Part shown: one piece after another, positions 8,101 through 17,296 of the stretch
Numbering within the stretch: position 1 is the first letter of the stretch
How the letters are laid out: each line of letters opens with the position of its first letter
From: JTS-AC122 sp050246015
GTDB lineage: Bacteria; Planctomycetota; Phycisphaerae; Phycisphaerales; UBA1924
NCBI GenBank assembly: GCA_050246015.1
Contig: JBFWWU010000010.1
Coordinates: 62,001 to 126,000, forward strand
Reading direction: 5' to 3'
DNA length: 64,000 nucleotides
Translations under genes and position numbers: made by a program
The notes under the pieces: generated by a model
What the model was told of the DNA's origin: nothing
What the model saw: only the letters and a program-made list of their open reading frames with translations
Database searches by the model: none

Positions 8101-9119
8101 GCGATGTCGAGCATTCGGCGACGGAGCAACTGCAGGCCGCCGTGCACGTGCTGAGAGCGGGCGGGCTGGTGGCGTTCCCGACCGAAACGGTGTACGGCCT
8201 GGGGGCCGACGCGCTGCGTGAGGACGCCGTCAGGTGCGTCTTTGAACTCAAACAGCGCCCCCCGGAAAACCCGCTGATCGTTCACGTATCGGGCCCCGAG
8301 ATGGCGCGCCGGCTCGCCTCGAACTGGACATCGGACGCCGCCGCCCTGGCCTCGGCCTTCTGGCCCGGCCCGCTGTCGATCGTGGTCCCCAAGCGTCCGG
8401 AGGTGCCCGGCATCGTCACGGGCGGATCCGGAAGCATCGGCGTCGCGGTGCGGTGCCCGGATCATCCGGTGGCGCTGGCGCTGCTCTACGCGTTCGGCGC
8501 GCCGCTGGTCGGGCCCAGCGCCAATCGATCGGGACGGATTTCGCCGACCACCGCCCAGCACGTCCGCGAGTCCTTTGCCGGCGAAGAACTTTTCATCCTG
8601 GACGGCGGCCCGTGCGCGACGGGGATCGAGTCCACCGTCGTCTCGCTGCTTGGCGCACCCCGGGTCCTCCGCGCCGGCGTGGTATCCGCCGAGCAACTCA
8701 GCCGGGTGCTCGGCAAAGATGTCTTGCCCGCCGCGCTGCCGGGCGCGGAGGAGGGGGGGAGGGCAAGACCCGCGGGCACGCCCCTCCCGAGCCCCGGCAT
8801 GCTCACGCGCCATTACGCGCCGAGCAAGCCGGCGCGATTGCTCCCGGCCGACCAGATCCGCGGGGTGCTGGCGCAGGCGGCGGGGGTCGATCCGGCGTAT
8901 GCGGTGCTGTCGCATACGATCACGAGCGTGCCGCCGGGTTCGACGCTCATCGCGATGCCCCCGGGCGACTCGGAGTACGCCGCGGCGTTGTACACCGCGC
9001 TGCGCCGGGCCGAAAACTCGGGCGGGGCTGAGATCCTCATCGAAGCGCCGCCGATGTCCAGCCCGACGTGGCACGCGATCCGGGACCGATTGATTCGGGC
9101 GTGTGCGCCGGGCCGGTGA
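8097..9119 (+). CDS. L-threonylcarbamoyladenylate synthase (Sua5/YrdC family)
   Basis: 340 residues, the length of Sua5-type enzymes with a C-terminal Sua5 domain rather than the short YrdC. LRAGGLVAFPTETVYGLGADA, KQRPPENPLIVHV, FWPGPLSIV and GAPLVGPSANRSGRISPTTAQHV are the YrdC nucleotide/threonine-binding motifs, and SPGMLTRHYAPSKPA starts the Sua5 linker and C-terminal domain. It makes threonylcarbamoyl-AMP from Thr, bicarbonate and ATP, the first step of t6A37 tRNA modification. The frame is open further upstream, but the start is fixed by the ATGA overlap with the TPR gene and by the conserved N-terminus. Confidence 0.92.
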   Translation: MSDVEHSATEQLQAAVHVLRAGGLVAFPTETVYGLGADALREDAVRCVFELKQRPPENPLIVHVSGPEMARRLASNWTSDAAALASAFWPGPLSIVVPKRPEVPGIVTGGSGSIGVAVRCPDHPVALALLYAFGAPLVGPSANRSGRISPTTAQHVRESFAGEELFILDGGPCATGIESTVVSLLGAPRVLRAGVVSAEQLSRVLGKDVLPAALPGAEEGGRARPAGTPLPSPGMLTRHYAPSKPARLLPADQIRGVLAQAAGVDPAYAVLSHTITSVPPGSTLIAMPPGDSEYAAALYTALRRAENSGGAEILIEAPPMSSPTWHAIRDRLIRACAPGR

Positions 9120-9122
9120 GTG

Positions 9123-10310
9123 ATGCGAGACGGATTCATGAACGGCGACGAGCGATATCACCGCCAGATGCTGCTGCCCCAGATTGGGGAAGCGGGGCAG
9201 GATCGCTTGCGGGGGTCGCGGGTGCTGCTCGTGGGGTGCGGCGCGCTGGGGTGCCCGGTGGCGGACCTGCTCGTCCGGGCGGGCGTGGGCCGGATCACGA
9301 TCGTCGATCGGGACGTGGTTGAGCGCACCAACCTCCAGCGTCAGACGCTGTTTGATGAAGCGGACGCGATCGCGGGCCGGTCCAAGGCCGAAGCCGCCGC
9401 GGCCCGGCTGCGCCGGGTGAACTCTCGCGTCATCGTGGATGCGGTCGTCGCGGATTTTTCCCCGCGCAACGCCGAGCCGTTGCTCGAAGGGGCGCCCGAT
9501 GCGGTTGTGGGGAGCGACGCGCCCACGGCCCCTGACGCCGCGCGCTCCCGCCCGGCACGTCGCGCCGATGTGCTGGTCGATGGCACGGATAACTTCCTCA
9601 CCCGGTACCTGCTCAACGACCTGGCGGTGAAGCACGGCGTGCCGCTGGTCTACGGCGGGGCGGTCGGCGCCGCCGGCATGTCCATGACGATCATCCCCGG
9701 ACGAACGCCGTGTCTGCGCTGCGTCTTTCCCGACGCGCCGGCGCCGAGCGGTCCTCTGCACGCAACGTGCGACACGGCGGGCATCCTCGCGCCGGTCTCG
9801 ACCCTCATCGGCGCCGTGCAGGCGATCGAGGTAATCAAGTTGCTCGTGGGGAACGCGGACGCCGCATCCGCGGACCTGGCGGAGTTTGACCTGTGGCACA
9901 ATCGCGCGCGCCGGTTCTCGGTCGTCGCGCTGCGATCCGATTCCTGCGAGTGCTGCGTGCAGCGGAACTTCCCGTTCCTGGGGGGCCGGTACGACAGCGA
10001 CGTACGCGTCATCTGCACCCGGCATGCGGGCGGCGCGGTGCAGGTCGTTCCTCCGCGTCGAGCCGGGATGGGCGCTGGCGCGTCCGACGCTCCGGGCGGG
10101 GTCCACCTGCCCACCCTCGCGCAGCGCTTGCGATCCCAGGGCCGGTTCGACGCGACGCCGAGCGCTCTCCGCGGTTATCTGGATCACGAATCCGGCGAGG
10201 GCATGCACGGGATCGAACTCACCGTCTTCAGCGACGGGCGCGCGATCATCCGCGGCACGACCGACACGGGCGTGGCTCGTTCGATCTACGCGCGTTACGT
10301 CGGGGAGTGA
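9123..10310 (+). CDS. MoeB/ThiF-type adenylyltransferase
   Basis: About 395 residues of the E1-like HesA/MoeB/ThiF family. ERYHRQMLLPQIGEAGQDRL starts the domain. VLLVGCGALGCPVADLLVRAGVGRITIVDRD is the nucleotide-binding fold, NLQRQTLF holds the catalytic Arg/Gln, and LVDGTDNFLTRYLLND the Mg-binding Asp. Paired zinc cysteines are CLRC and CECC. It adenylates the C-terminal Gly of a ThiS/MoaD-like sulfur carrier; no carrier gene is in the window, so thiamine versus molybdopterin cannot be told. Residues 120-150 contain an Ala/Pro/Arg-rich insertion, and the C-terminal 100 residues replace the rhodanese domain found in many MoeBs. It follows sua5 directly; GTG 9120 or ATG 9138 are alternative starts. 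Confidence 0.87.
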   Translation: MRDGFMNGDERYHRQMLLPQIGEAGQDRLRGSRVLLVGCGALGCPVADLLVRAGVGRITIVDRDVVERTNLQRQTLFDEADAIAGRSKAEAAAARLRRVNSRVIVDAVVADFSPRNAEPLLEGAPDAVVGSDAPTAPDAARSRPARRADVLVDGTDNFLTRYLLNDLAVKHGVPLVYGGAVGAAGMSMTIIPGRTPCLRCVFPDAPAPSGPLHATCDTAGILAPVSTLIGAVQAIEVIKLLVGNADAASADLAEFDLWHNRARRFSVVALRSDSCECCVQRNFPFLGGRYDSDVRVICTRHAGGAVQVVPPRRAGMGAGASDAPGGVHLPTLAQRLRSQGRFDATPSALRGYLDHESGEGMHGIELTVFSDGRAIIRGTTDTGVARSIYARYVGE

Positions 10311-10317
10311 GCCCGGA

Positions 10318-13300
10318 TCAAGGTGAGGGCGGCTTCGGCAGCGACTTGAGCGCCAGCGTCGTGCCACCCGCCGTCAGGATCGTCCGCCCGTCCATCAGCA
10401 CCAGCGCCCGCGGCGGCGCGCCCAGCACGATGGGCACGCTCTCCTGGAGCATCGCCGTCGCCGGGTGCAGGTAGTGCAGCGTGTAGATGAGTTCCCCGTC
10501 ACCGCGGCGACCGTCGGGCATGGTCGTCATCGTCACCATCGAGGTCTCGCTGGGGATCGGGGGGAGCAGCCCGTCGAACCCGCCGACGGCGTCGATCCCC
10601 TTGAATGTGCCGTCCATCCCGTACACGATCACGCCCTGGAACGTGCTGAACGCGACATTCGAGGCCGGCGGACCGGGAGTTGTCGGCTCCGGCGCCGGAT
10701 TCGGGCCCGCTGACGGAGGCTGCGGGATCGCGAAGGCCTGGATCGCTCGGAGCCCGCTCAGGTGCGCCCGCGGCGAGGCCAGCGGCTCCTTGCCGAGTTC
10801 TCCTGAGGTAACGCTCAGCATCCAGAGTTGCCGGTCGCGGTCGAGCAGGAACATGCTGTCGCCGAAGATCCACGCGTCGCGCGAGCCGATCACGCGCTGG
10901 TCCGACAGGACCCAGTTGGATTGGGCCCGCAGGACATCCGCCGACACGATCGCCTGATCGCAGCCCGCGATCAGGTCACCGGTGTCGGTCAAGCGGATCC
11001 AGCGCACCTGCCCCCATCGTTGTGCGATGCGCTGGAGTTCGACGCCCGTGCGAGGATCCAGCACGACGATCTCGGGACGCCAGCCGACGGTTCTCCCGCC
11101 CGCGCCGACGATCTCCTGGTCCCCGGAGATCACCAGCGCGGACGGCGAGAGCGCCACGTCGTACGCGCGGTCCAGCGGCGAGCGCAGTGTCCACAGCGGC
11201 TCGCCCGTCTGCGAGTCGATCGCGCACGCCCGCCCCGTTCGCTCCACGAACGCCAGCGTCCGCTCGTCAAGCACCGTCAGCAGGTCGGTGTACAGGCTCG
11301 GTCCATCCTGAGGCGTGGGCAGGCGCTCGTCGGGACTGATCCGCGCGAGCTTCATCGGCGGGGCGGCGCCCGCCGGCTCCTGCGAGAACACCTCGGTCTG
11401 CCATCGCGCCCGCATCGGAGACAGCGCCACCTTCTCGACCGACGCGCCGCCGGCCGTCGCCGCGAACACGTACGCCGACTCGTTGTCGATCCGGATGAGT
11501 TCGACCAGCGACGTGCTGTCAACGGGCTTGGTCCACCCCATGCGGAGTTCGCGCGCGGACGGATCGTCGCCGGGCTTCACGACGTTCTCCGCGGACGTCC
11601 ACAGGGCCACGAGGTCGCTGGAACGCAGCATCACCGCGGGGGGCACGGAGCCGAACTTCTCCTTGATGATCGGCTCCATGATCGACCACCCGACCAGGAC
11701 CTGCATGTCCTCGCCCGTCGCCGGCCCGACGCGCGGCCAGCGATGTCGAGCCGCGATCCGCTGCATGAGTTTCGATGACAAGTCGCCCAGCGCGACCTCC
11801 TGCCCTTCGATCGTGAGCGTGATCGCCGGATGATGTTCCATCAGCGACCGCAGAAGCGAACTCGCCGCGGCCAGTTGCCCGCGGGACTCAAGTTCGTGGA
11901 CCAATCGGCTGGCCAGCCGGGCGATCGGAGCCTCGGCGGACCGGCGCTCGGCCGCTTCCAGTCCGGACTCCAGCGAACTGATCGCCGCGGGGCCTCGCCC
12001 CTTGGCCGTGTACACGTCCGCCAATCGCTCCCACACCGCGGGGGTTGCTTCGCCCACCGGATAGCGCGACGCCAGCGCGAGCAGTTCCTCCGCGCTGGCG
12101 TCGTCCTTGAGAGCGGCCAGTTCGGCGTTGGCGCGGGCGTCGTACGTTGAGTAGATCGACGGGCCGTGCTCGCGCACCAGCCGTTCCAGTCGCCGGGTCA
12201 CTTCCAGTTCCCCGCGCGTCGAGAGTCGCGAGCCGTTCCACGTCGCGGCCGCAAGCGGCGGGCTGTCGAGGATCTCCTGGTATGACTTGACCGCCAGTTC
12301 AATTTCTCCCTGGCGATCCTGGAACCGGCCGAGCGTCAGCAGGTGCGCGACGTGCTCGTCCGGCGTCCGGGCCGTCCGCGCCATCCGTTCGATGATGCTC
12401 CGCAGCAGGTTCGGGTCGGTGATCCGCGGCGCGGAATCCTGGGCGATCGGCGGTGGCGCCTCGCCCGCGGGCCCCTCCTCCGTCGCGGCGGGCGGATTCA
12501 CCGGCTCGGTCACCGGTTCCAGGCTGAGCGTCGCCATCTCGTGCAGCGAACCAAACAGCCGCGCCCGCGACGCCTCGGCCGATTCGTTCTCGCCCGCGAG
12601 CGAGATCGAGGCGAGCGCGGCATCCGCGGCGGGGACGATTCGATCCAGCCGGCCCGCCCGGTACGCCAGTTCGCACATCGTGACGGCCGCGGCCGGCTCC
12701 GCCGGGTCTGCTCGCATCCGCTCCGTCAGCACCCGCTCCGCCGCCTCCCACAGCAGATAACTGTGCACGAATGCGTCGTCCACCACGATGAGCTGGCTGT
12801 CCAGCGCCAGGAAGTTGCCGGGGTTATCCACGTTGATCCGTCCCGCGGGCGCCTCCGACTTGGAGGGATCGAACTCCAGCAGCCCCTCCGAGGTCGGCAC
12901 AAGCAGACGCTCTCCCGCGCACACGACTCGACCGCGGATGCCAGACTCGTTGATCCCGCTCACCGCTCTGGGCGTCGGTTCCTTGAATGACGAGATCGGA
13001 GTCAGCATGCACTCGCGGTCCGACACGCCCACCAGCACGTCGCCGCACCCCACCACGTACCGCGGCGGCGGGTTTCCCAGCGCGTCCGCACGCACCTCTT
13101 CCAGCAACGCCCCACTCAACAGGTCCAGCCGCAGAACCCGCGTCCGGTCTCCCGACATGGTCAGCAGTTGGTCATGCCAGATCACGGGGCAGTTCATCTG
13201 CCAGGGGGAGAGCGAGTCCGACGTCGGCTGCGGTTCGGTCGGGATGCGGCGCACCCATCGGGCGCGGCCCGTCGCCGCCTCATACGCGCCCACCGCGCCC

Positions 13301-14763
13301 AGCATGTCGCCGCGATACACGATGCCGTCCTGCTCGACCCCGGCGTCGGCCAGGTACGCGTCCTGCCGGTAGGGCAACGCCCCCGTGCTCCCGAGAAGCC
13401 TGGACCACCGCAGTTGCCCGCTGGCGACGTCAAGACCGACCACATAGACCGCGACCTGTCTGCGCTCGGGCTCGGCGCGACGGGCCACCAGCACCGCGGT
13501 CCCCTCAACCAGATTGATCGGCCCCCGCACACTCGTTCCCGCCAGGTGCGGATCGAGATCCGGCACGTTGACCGACCAGCGCACCAGCCCGGTCGCCGCG
13601 TCGATCCCATGGACCCGCGGATCACCGTTGCGGTATCCATTCACGGCAATCCCGGTCGCTCCCACCACGTCCCGGTCGGCCGCCGAGACGCTGATCATCT
13701 CTTCCAGGTTCGGAGCGCCGCGCTGCCTGACATTGGACAGCAGCGAGGCGCGAGGGTCCTCGTCGCGTGACATGGGGTCCAGCGGGATGGGTTCGCTCTT
13801 CCACCTCCGGGTCAGCGTGATCCGGTCCCACGCCGTGATGCTCGCGCCGTCGTTGATGTAGAGCGTGTCCCCGGCGACGGTCGGAAGGACCGAGAGCCGC
13901 TTGGCAAACGGCGGGAGCCGATCCCGATCCGTCACGCCGGACTCTGAAAGCGATTGCGACAGGTCCTCCCCGCCGTACGCGGCTGATCGGAGCGGCTTGC
14001 CCAGCACTTCGGACAAGTCCGCGGGCGCGAGTTCATCCACCGGTGTCAGGGCGCGGGTCTGCGCCGCCTTGGGCCACTCGACCGGCGTCATTCCAGTCGA
14101 GCCCGGCGCCCCCCAGGCGGCGCGCAGGCTCCGCAGTCGCGCCGAGTCGATGTACCGCGCGATCTGCCCCGCCAGAACCACCGCCCGATCGAGCCGCTCC
14201 CCTTTCGCGTCCGGGTGGTTCTGGAGTTGTTCGATCGTCAGGACAGCCGCATGAAACTGAGCGGCTTCCATTTGCCGCTGCCCCAGGGCGAGCGCCGCTT
14301 CGAACCCCGGCGTCGTCAACAGGTACCCCGACTCGACCTGCCCGATCTCTCCCGCGGCGAGCAACGTTTGCGCGATCGCGTCGTTCGCACGCCGGTACCA
14401 CTCCAGCAGCGCGGGATTCTCCAGCAGCACACGCCTCACTTCCGATCGAACACTGACGAAGAGGTCTTCATCGCGTCCCAGGTTCACCTTCTCATCCGAG
14501 CGGCGGACAACCAGCCGGTCGGGCTGTTCGAGCAGCAAGGCCTGGAGCGCCCGAGACGCCTCGGCGACGTTGTCCGCCGCCAGAAAATCCTGTACCCTCG
14601 CGAAGGTATCGGTCGCCTGCGCCGACGCGTCCATGTAGACCGGGTTCGTGGTCTGCGCCAGAACCGGGCTCGACGCCGCTCCCTGCATCGCGCCACACAG
14701 CGTCAGCGCCATCAGCATCCTGCCGATCGATCGGCTCGCTCCACTGATCCGACGCTCAGTCAT
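10318..14763 (-). CDS. large secreted protein with two PQQ-like beta-propellers and a helical repeat middle
   Basis: 1,481 residues. MTERRISGASRSIGRMLMALTLCGAMQG...SPVLAQ is a signal peptide with probable cleavage after VLAQ. Residues about 230-640 have PQQ/BamB-like blades (GLVRWSVNVP, GQLRWSRLLGS, GRARWVRRIP). Residues 660-1030 are alpha-helical and TPR-like with a Pro/Glu-rich insert. A second propeller (about 1050-1470) has GEPLWTLRSPLDRAYDVALSPSALVISG. The protein is extracytoplasmic, probably a binding or scaffold protein; no quinoprotein dehydrogenase signature is visible. The frame extends 17 codons further, but the ATG at 14763 gives the best signal peptide. It is convergent with moeB, with only 7 nt between stops. 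Function is not known. Confidence 0.75.
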   Translation of the reverse strand: MTERRISGASRSIGRMLMALTLCGAMQGAASSPVLAQTTNPVYMDASAQATDTFARVQDFLAADNVAEASRALQALLLEQPDRLVVRRSDEKVNLGRDEDLFVSVRSEVRRVLLENPALLEWYRRANDAIAQTLLAAGEIGQVESGYLLTTPGFEAALALGQRQMEAAQFHAAVLTIEQLQNHPDAKGERLDRAVVLAGQIARYIDSARLRSLRAAWGAPGSTGMTPVEWPKAAQTRALTPVDELAPADLSEVLGKPLRSAAYGGEDLSQSLSESGVTDRDRLPPFAKRLSVLPTVAGDTLYINDGASITAWDRITLTRRWKSEPIPLDPMSRDEDPRASLLSNVRQRGAPNLEEMISVSAADRDVVGATGIAVNGYRNGDPRVHGIDAATGLVRWSVNVPDLDPHLAGTSVRGPINLVEGTAVLVARRAEPERRQVAVYVVGLDVASGQLRWSRLLGSTGALPYRQDAYLADAGVEQDGIVYRGDMLGAVGAYEAATGRARWVRRIPTEPQPTSDSLSPWQMNCPVIWHDQLLTMSGDRTRVLRLDLLSGALLEEVRADALGNPPPRYVVGCGDVLVGVSDRECMLTPISSFKEPTPRAVSGINESGIRGRVVCAGERLLVPTSEGLLEFDPSKSEAPAGRINVDNPGNFLALDSQLIVVDDAFVHSYLLWEAAERVLTERMRADPAEPAAAVTMCELAYRAGRLDRIVPAADAALASISLAGENESAEASRARLFGSLHEMATLSLEPVTEPVNPPAATEEGPAGEAPPPIAQDSAPRITDPNLLRSIIERMARTARTPDEHVAHLLTLGRFQDRQGEIELAVKSYQEILDSPPLAAATWNGSRLSTRGELEVTRRLERLVREHGPSIYSTYDARANAELAALKDDASAEELLALASRYPVGEATPAVWERLADVYTAKGRGPAAISSLESGLEAAERRSAEAPIARLASRLVHELESRGQLAAASSLLRSLMEHHPAITLTIEGQEVALGDLSSKLMQRIAARHRWPRVGPATGEDMQVLVGWSIMEPIIKEKFGSVPPAVMLRSSDLVALWTSAENVVKPGDDPSARELRMGWTKPVDSTSLVELIRIDNESAYVFAATAGGASVEKVALSPMRARWQTEVFSQEPAGAAPPMKLARISPDERLPTPQDGPSLYTDLLTVLDERTLAFVERTGRACAIDSQTGEPLWTLRSPLDRAYDVALSPSALVISGDQEIVGAGGRTVGWRPEIVVLDPRTGVELQRIAQRWGQVRWIRLTDTGDLIAGCDQAIVSADVLRAQSNWVLSDQRVIGSRDAWIFGDSMFLLDRDRQLWMLSVTSGELGKEPLASPRAHLSGLRAIQAFAIPQPPSAGPNPAPEPTTPGPPASNVAFSTFQGVIVYGMDGTFKGIDAVGGFDGLLPPIPSETSMVTMTTMPDGRRGDGELIYTLHYLHPATAMLQESVPIVLGAPPRALVLMDGRTILTAGGTTLALKSLPKPPSP

Positions 14764-15173
14764 CCCGCGGCTCCACAATGACCCGACACTCCACACGACC
14801 CCGCATCCAGCCACCGTCCGATACCGCCTGGCTCAAGCGCGGTGGCGTGCACGCCCGCCGCTATGCCCTGCCCGACGCCTCCACACACCGCTGGTATCCG
14901 ATCCGCACGCCCGGCACATCCGGCTCCATCGATACGGTACGCCCCTCATTTCCCCAGACTCGTGCTTTGCCTTCGCCAGACCCGCGTCTTTTTCCGATCG
15001 ACCCATTCATCGTTCGGCTTGACGCCAGGGACCGACTTATTCGGTCCGGTTCGCCGGTCGCAACGACGACGGACGAGCGTTCGTCCGCCACCGCGCCGGT
15101 GGAGCAGTCGGCAACCGGGCTCGCCGCGGTGCGTACAGACACTTACCCGGGCCTGTTCGAACGGAAGTGTGTG
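14764..15173. other. 410-nt divergent intergenic region
   Basis: It lies between the divergent starts of the propeller protein and a small membrane protein. An open frame runs through it, joined to the membrane gene, but its Arg/Pro/Ser-rich translation looks non-coding. A perfect 7-bp hairpin CGGACGA-GCGT-TCGTCCG is at 15070-15087. I see no convincing promoter hexamer pair. Confidence 0.4.
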
Positions 15174-15659
15174 ATGCACGCCGAACGTGGGAACGAATCG
15201 CCGGAACCGCCACTGCTGTGCGATGCCTCGGCGGCCGCCGCGCTTCCAGGGGCTCGTCCGGGCTGGTACGCCCTCTCTTCGGCCGCTCGCCCCACGCGGG
15301 TGATTACGCTCATCGCCGCCATCGCGCTGCTGAGCCTGGCGGATCTCTACGTCACCCTCCTGTATCTCCATAGCGGGGGGATGGGCGAAGCCAACCCGCT
15401 TGCACGCTGGCTCATCGGGTTCAACATGCCCGCCCTCCTGGTCGTGTGGAAAATCGCCACGGTCGGGCTCGCCAGCGGGATCCTCTTCGCGTTCCGCCGG
15501 CAGCGGCTCGGGGAACTCGGTGCCTGGGCCTGCTGCCTCATCCTCGTCTGGCTCACCCTCCGCTGGCAGTATTACCACGCCGAAGTTCCCGACCTGACCG
15601 CCGCCCTTGACATCATCGAGACCCACGGCGGCGATCGCTGGGTCCGCATGGGAGAGTGA
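15174..15659 (+). CDS. small membrane protein, DUF5658-like
   Basis: 161 residues with three hydrophobic segments (about residues 45-63, 80-100 and 108-125). The LADLYVTLLYLHSGGMGEANPLARWLI motif is characteristic of DUF5658-type proteins, where a membrane helix ends in G-x-x-E-x-N-P-L. A GGAAG 8 nt before the ATG at 15174 decides the start over the longer open frame. A hydrophilic 40-residue N-terminus precedes the first helix. It is followed 66 nt later by a zinc-ribbon membrane protein on the same strand. No function is known. Confidence 0.65.
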   Translation: MHAERGNESPEPPLLCDASAAAALPGARPGWYALSSAARPTRVITLIAAIALLSLADLYVTLLYLHSGGMGEANPLARWLIGFNMPALLVVWKIATVGLASGILFAFRRQRLGELGAWACCLILVWLTLRWQYYHAEVPDLTAALDIIETHGGDRWVRMGE

Positions 15660-15725
15660 CGCCCGCGCGGTGGTATCCTTAGCGGGTGCCTGCCGCCGGC
15701 CGGCGCTTCTCTGGGGACCCCACGC

Positions 15726-17231
15726 ATGCGATGCAAGACCTGCAACTACGCGCTCTGGAACCTGCCCTCGCGTCAGTGCCCCGAGTGCGGCACACCGTTC
15801 CGGCCCAGCGACTTCACCTTCGTCCCCAACGCGGTCCGCTTCGAATGCCCGCATTGCCGCCAGCCGTACTACGGCACCGATGCATCCGGCCACCTCGTGC
15901 CGCGCACCTTCGATTGCGGCCAGTGCGGACAGCGCATCGACATGGACGAGATGATCCTGAACCCCACCGAGGGGGTCAAGGAAGAGTCCACCGCCCAGGC
16001 CGTCTTCCCCTGGGTGCACCGCGAGAATCGCTCCGTGCTCTCGGCGTGGTTCGCCAGCGTCGGCATGTCACTCACCAAGCCCGGGCAGATGATGCGCTCG
16101 CTTCCCGAGTCCTCGGTCGTCGGCAAGTCCTGGACGTTCTTCCTCTGCAACATCGGCGTCATCGCCCTGTGCGTCCTGCTCCCGTCGCTGCTGCTGTTCA
16201 TTCCTCTCATGTTCGCCGCCCGCCCCGGTCCCGCGCCCGGCGGCGGCGGCGGCGGGCCCCCCGTCGGCATGTTCTCCGTCCTCCTCTTCACCCTCGGCGG
16301 GTTCATCCTCGCCTTCGTCATCGCCCTCATTGTCGTCACACCCATCTGGGCCTGCATCGCCCACGGCCTGCTTCGGATCACCGGCCCCTGCGCCGGCGGG
16401 CTCGGACGCACCGTCGAGTCCGTCCTGTTCTCGTCAGGGGCCAACGTGCTCAGCGCCATCCCCTGCGTCGGCGGGTATATCGGGCCCATATGGTGGATCG
16501 TCAGCGCCGTCATCGCCACCAAGGACCGCCAGCGCGTGTCCGGCGGGCGCGCCAGTTTCGCGATCATCACCTCCTGGGTCCTCATCATCGTCGCCGGGAT
16601 CGTCGTGTACATTCTGAGCGTCGCCCTGATCGTGGGCCTGGGCGGCGCGGGACCGCGAATGACCGGCCGCCCCTTCCCGACCGGCGGCGCCATGACCGCC
16701 GCCGACACGCAGACGCACCTTGAATCCCTCCACGGCACGATCCGTCAGTTCGCCGCCCAGCACCAGGGGATCCTCCCGGACCATCCGCTGCGGTACTTCG
16801 AAATCAGCGGCGTCACCGGCGGCACGTTCATCGCCCCCAACTCGATGACCTCCACCATCACGAAGTTCGCCAGCGGGCTGTCCCTCGCGGATTTCGAACT
16901 CGCCGACAATCAGACCCGCGGCTTCATGATCAACAACGCCTTGACCGCCGTGAGTTCGGACCCCTCCGCCATCCGCCTAGGCGACGTCATCTTCACGTCG
17001 CAGAACCTCCCCATCGAATCGGCGGACCCCGATCTGTGGTTGATCGTCAGTTACCCAGACCCCGGGGCCAATCCGCCCTGGACCTTCGGGTCGCTGATCT
17101 CGGTTCTCGCCGCCGACGGAAGCATTCGGACCGTGAACCCCGCCAACCTCAGTGCGGAGGTCGAATCCCAGAATCAACTCCGTGTCAAACTCGGGCTCGC
17201 GCCGCTCCCGGATCTCAAGAGAGTCAAGTAA
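15726..17231 (+). CDS. zinc-ribbon, Yip1-like multi-pass membrane protein
   Basis: 501 residues. The N-terminus has three CxxC-type pairs: CKTCNY...CPECG (3-6, 19-22), CPHC, and CGQCGQ, i.e. two zinc ribbons over residues 1-75. A membrane domain with about five segments (130-330) includes a Gly/Pro-rich loop (GPAPGGGGGGPPVG) and resembles Yip1/RDD-like modules. The C-terminal 150 residues are soluble and probably extracytoplasmic. Such zinc-ribbon plus Yip1 proteins are common in Phycisphaerae-like genomes but uncharacterised. The start ATG follows GGGGA. It ends 66 nt before another membrane protein on the same strand. Confidence 0.7.
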   Translation: MRCKTCNYALWNLPSRQCPECGTPFRPSDFTFVPNAVRFECPHCRQPYYGTDASGHLVPRTFDCGQCGQRIDMDEMILNPTEGVKEESTAQAVFPWVHRENRSVLSAWFASVGMSLTKPGQMMRSLPESSVVGKSWTFFLCNIGVIALCVLLPSLLLFIPLMFAARPGPAPGGGGGGPPVGMFSVLLFTLGGFILAFVIALIVVTPIWACIAHGLLRITGPCAGGLGRTVESVLFSSGANVLSAIPCVGGYIGPIWWIVSAVIATKDRQRVSGGRASFAIITSWVLIIVAGIVVYILSVALIVGLGGAGPRMTGRPFPTGGAMTAADTQTHLESLHGTIRQFAAQHQGILPDHPLRYFEISGVTGGTFIAPNSMTSTITKFASGLSLADFELADNQTRGFMINNALTAVSSDPSAIRLGDVIFTSQNLPIESADPDLWLIVSYPDPGANPPWTFGSLISVLAADGSIRTVNPANLSAEVESQNQLRVKLGLAPLPDLKRVK

Positions 17232-17285
17232 GCGCCCCCGGCTTCCGCCGGCGCGGCGCGATCCTGCCCGGCGGGCATCGGCGCG

Positions 17286-17291
17286 TACACT
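17286..17291 (+). promoter_or_regulatory. -10 box TACACT, leaderless-type
   Basis: TACACT lies 5 nt before the ATG at 17297 with no Shine-Dalgarno in between. One of the TAYNNT boxes shared by several starts in the window. Confidence 0.35.
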
Positions 17292-17296
17292 CCGCC

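Noticed and set aside
7830..10367. An 845-codon reverse frame across sua5 and moeB
   Set aside because: Both forward genes have full family motifs; the reverse translation is low-complexity Arg/Ala.
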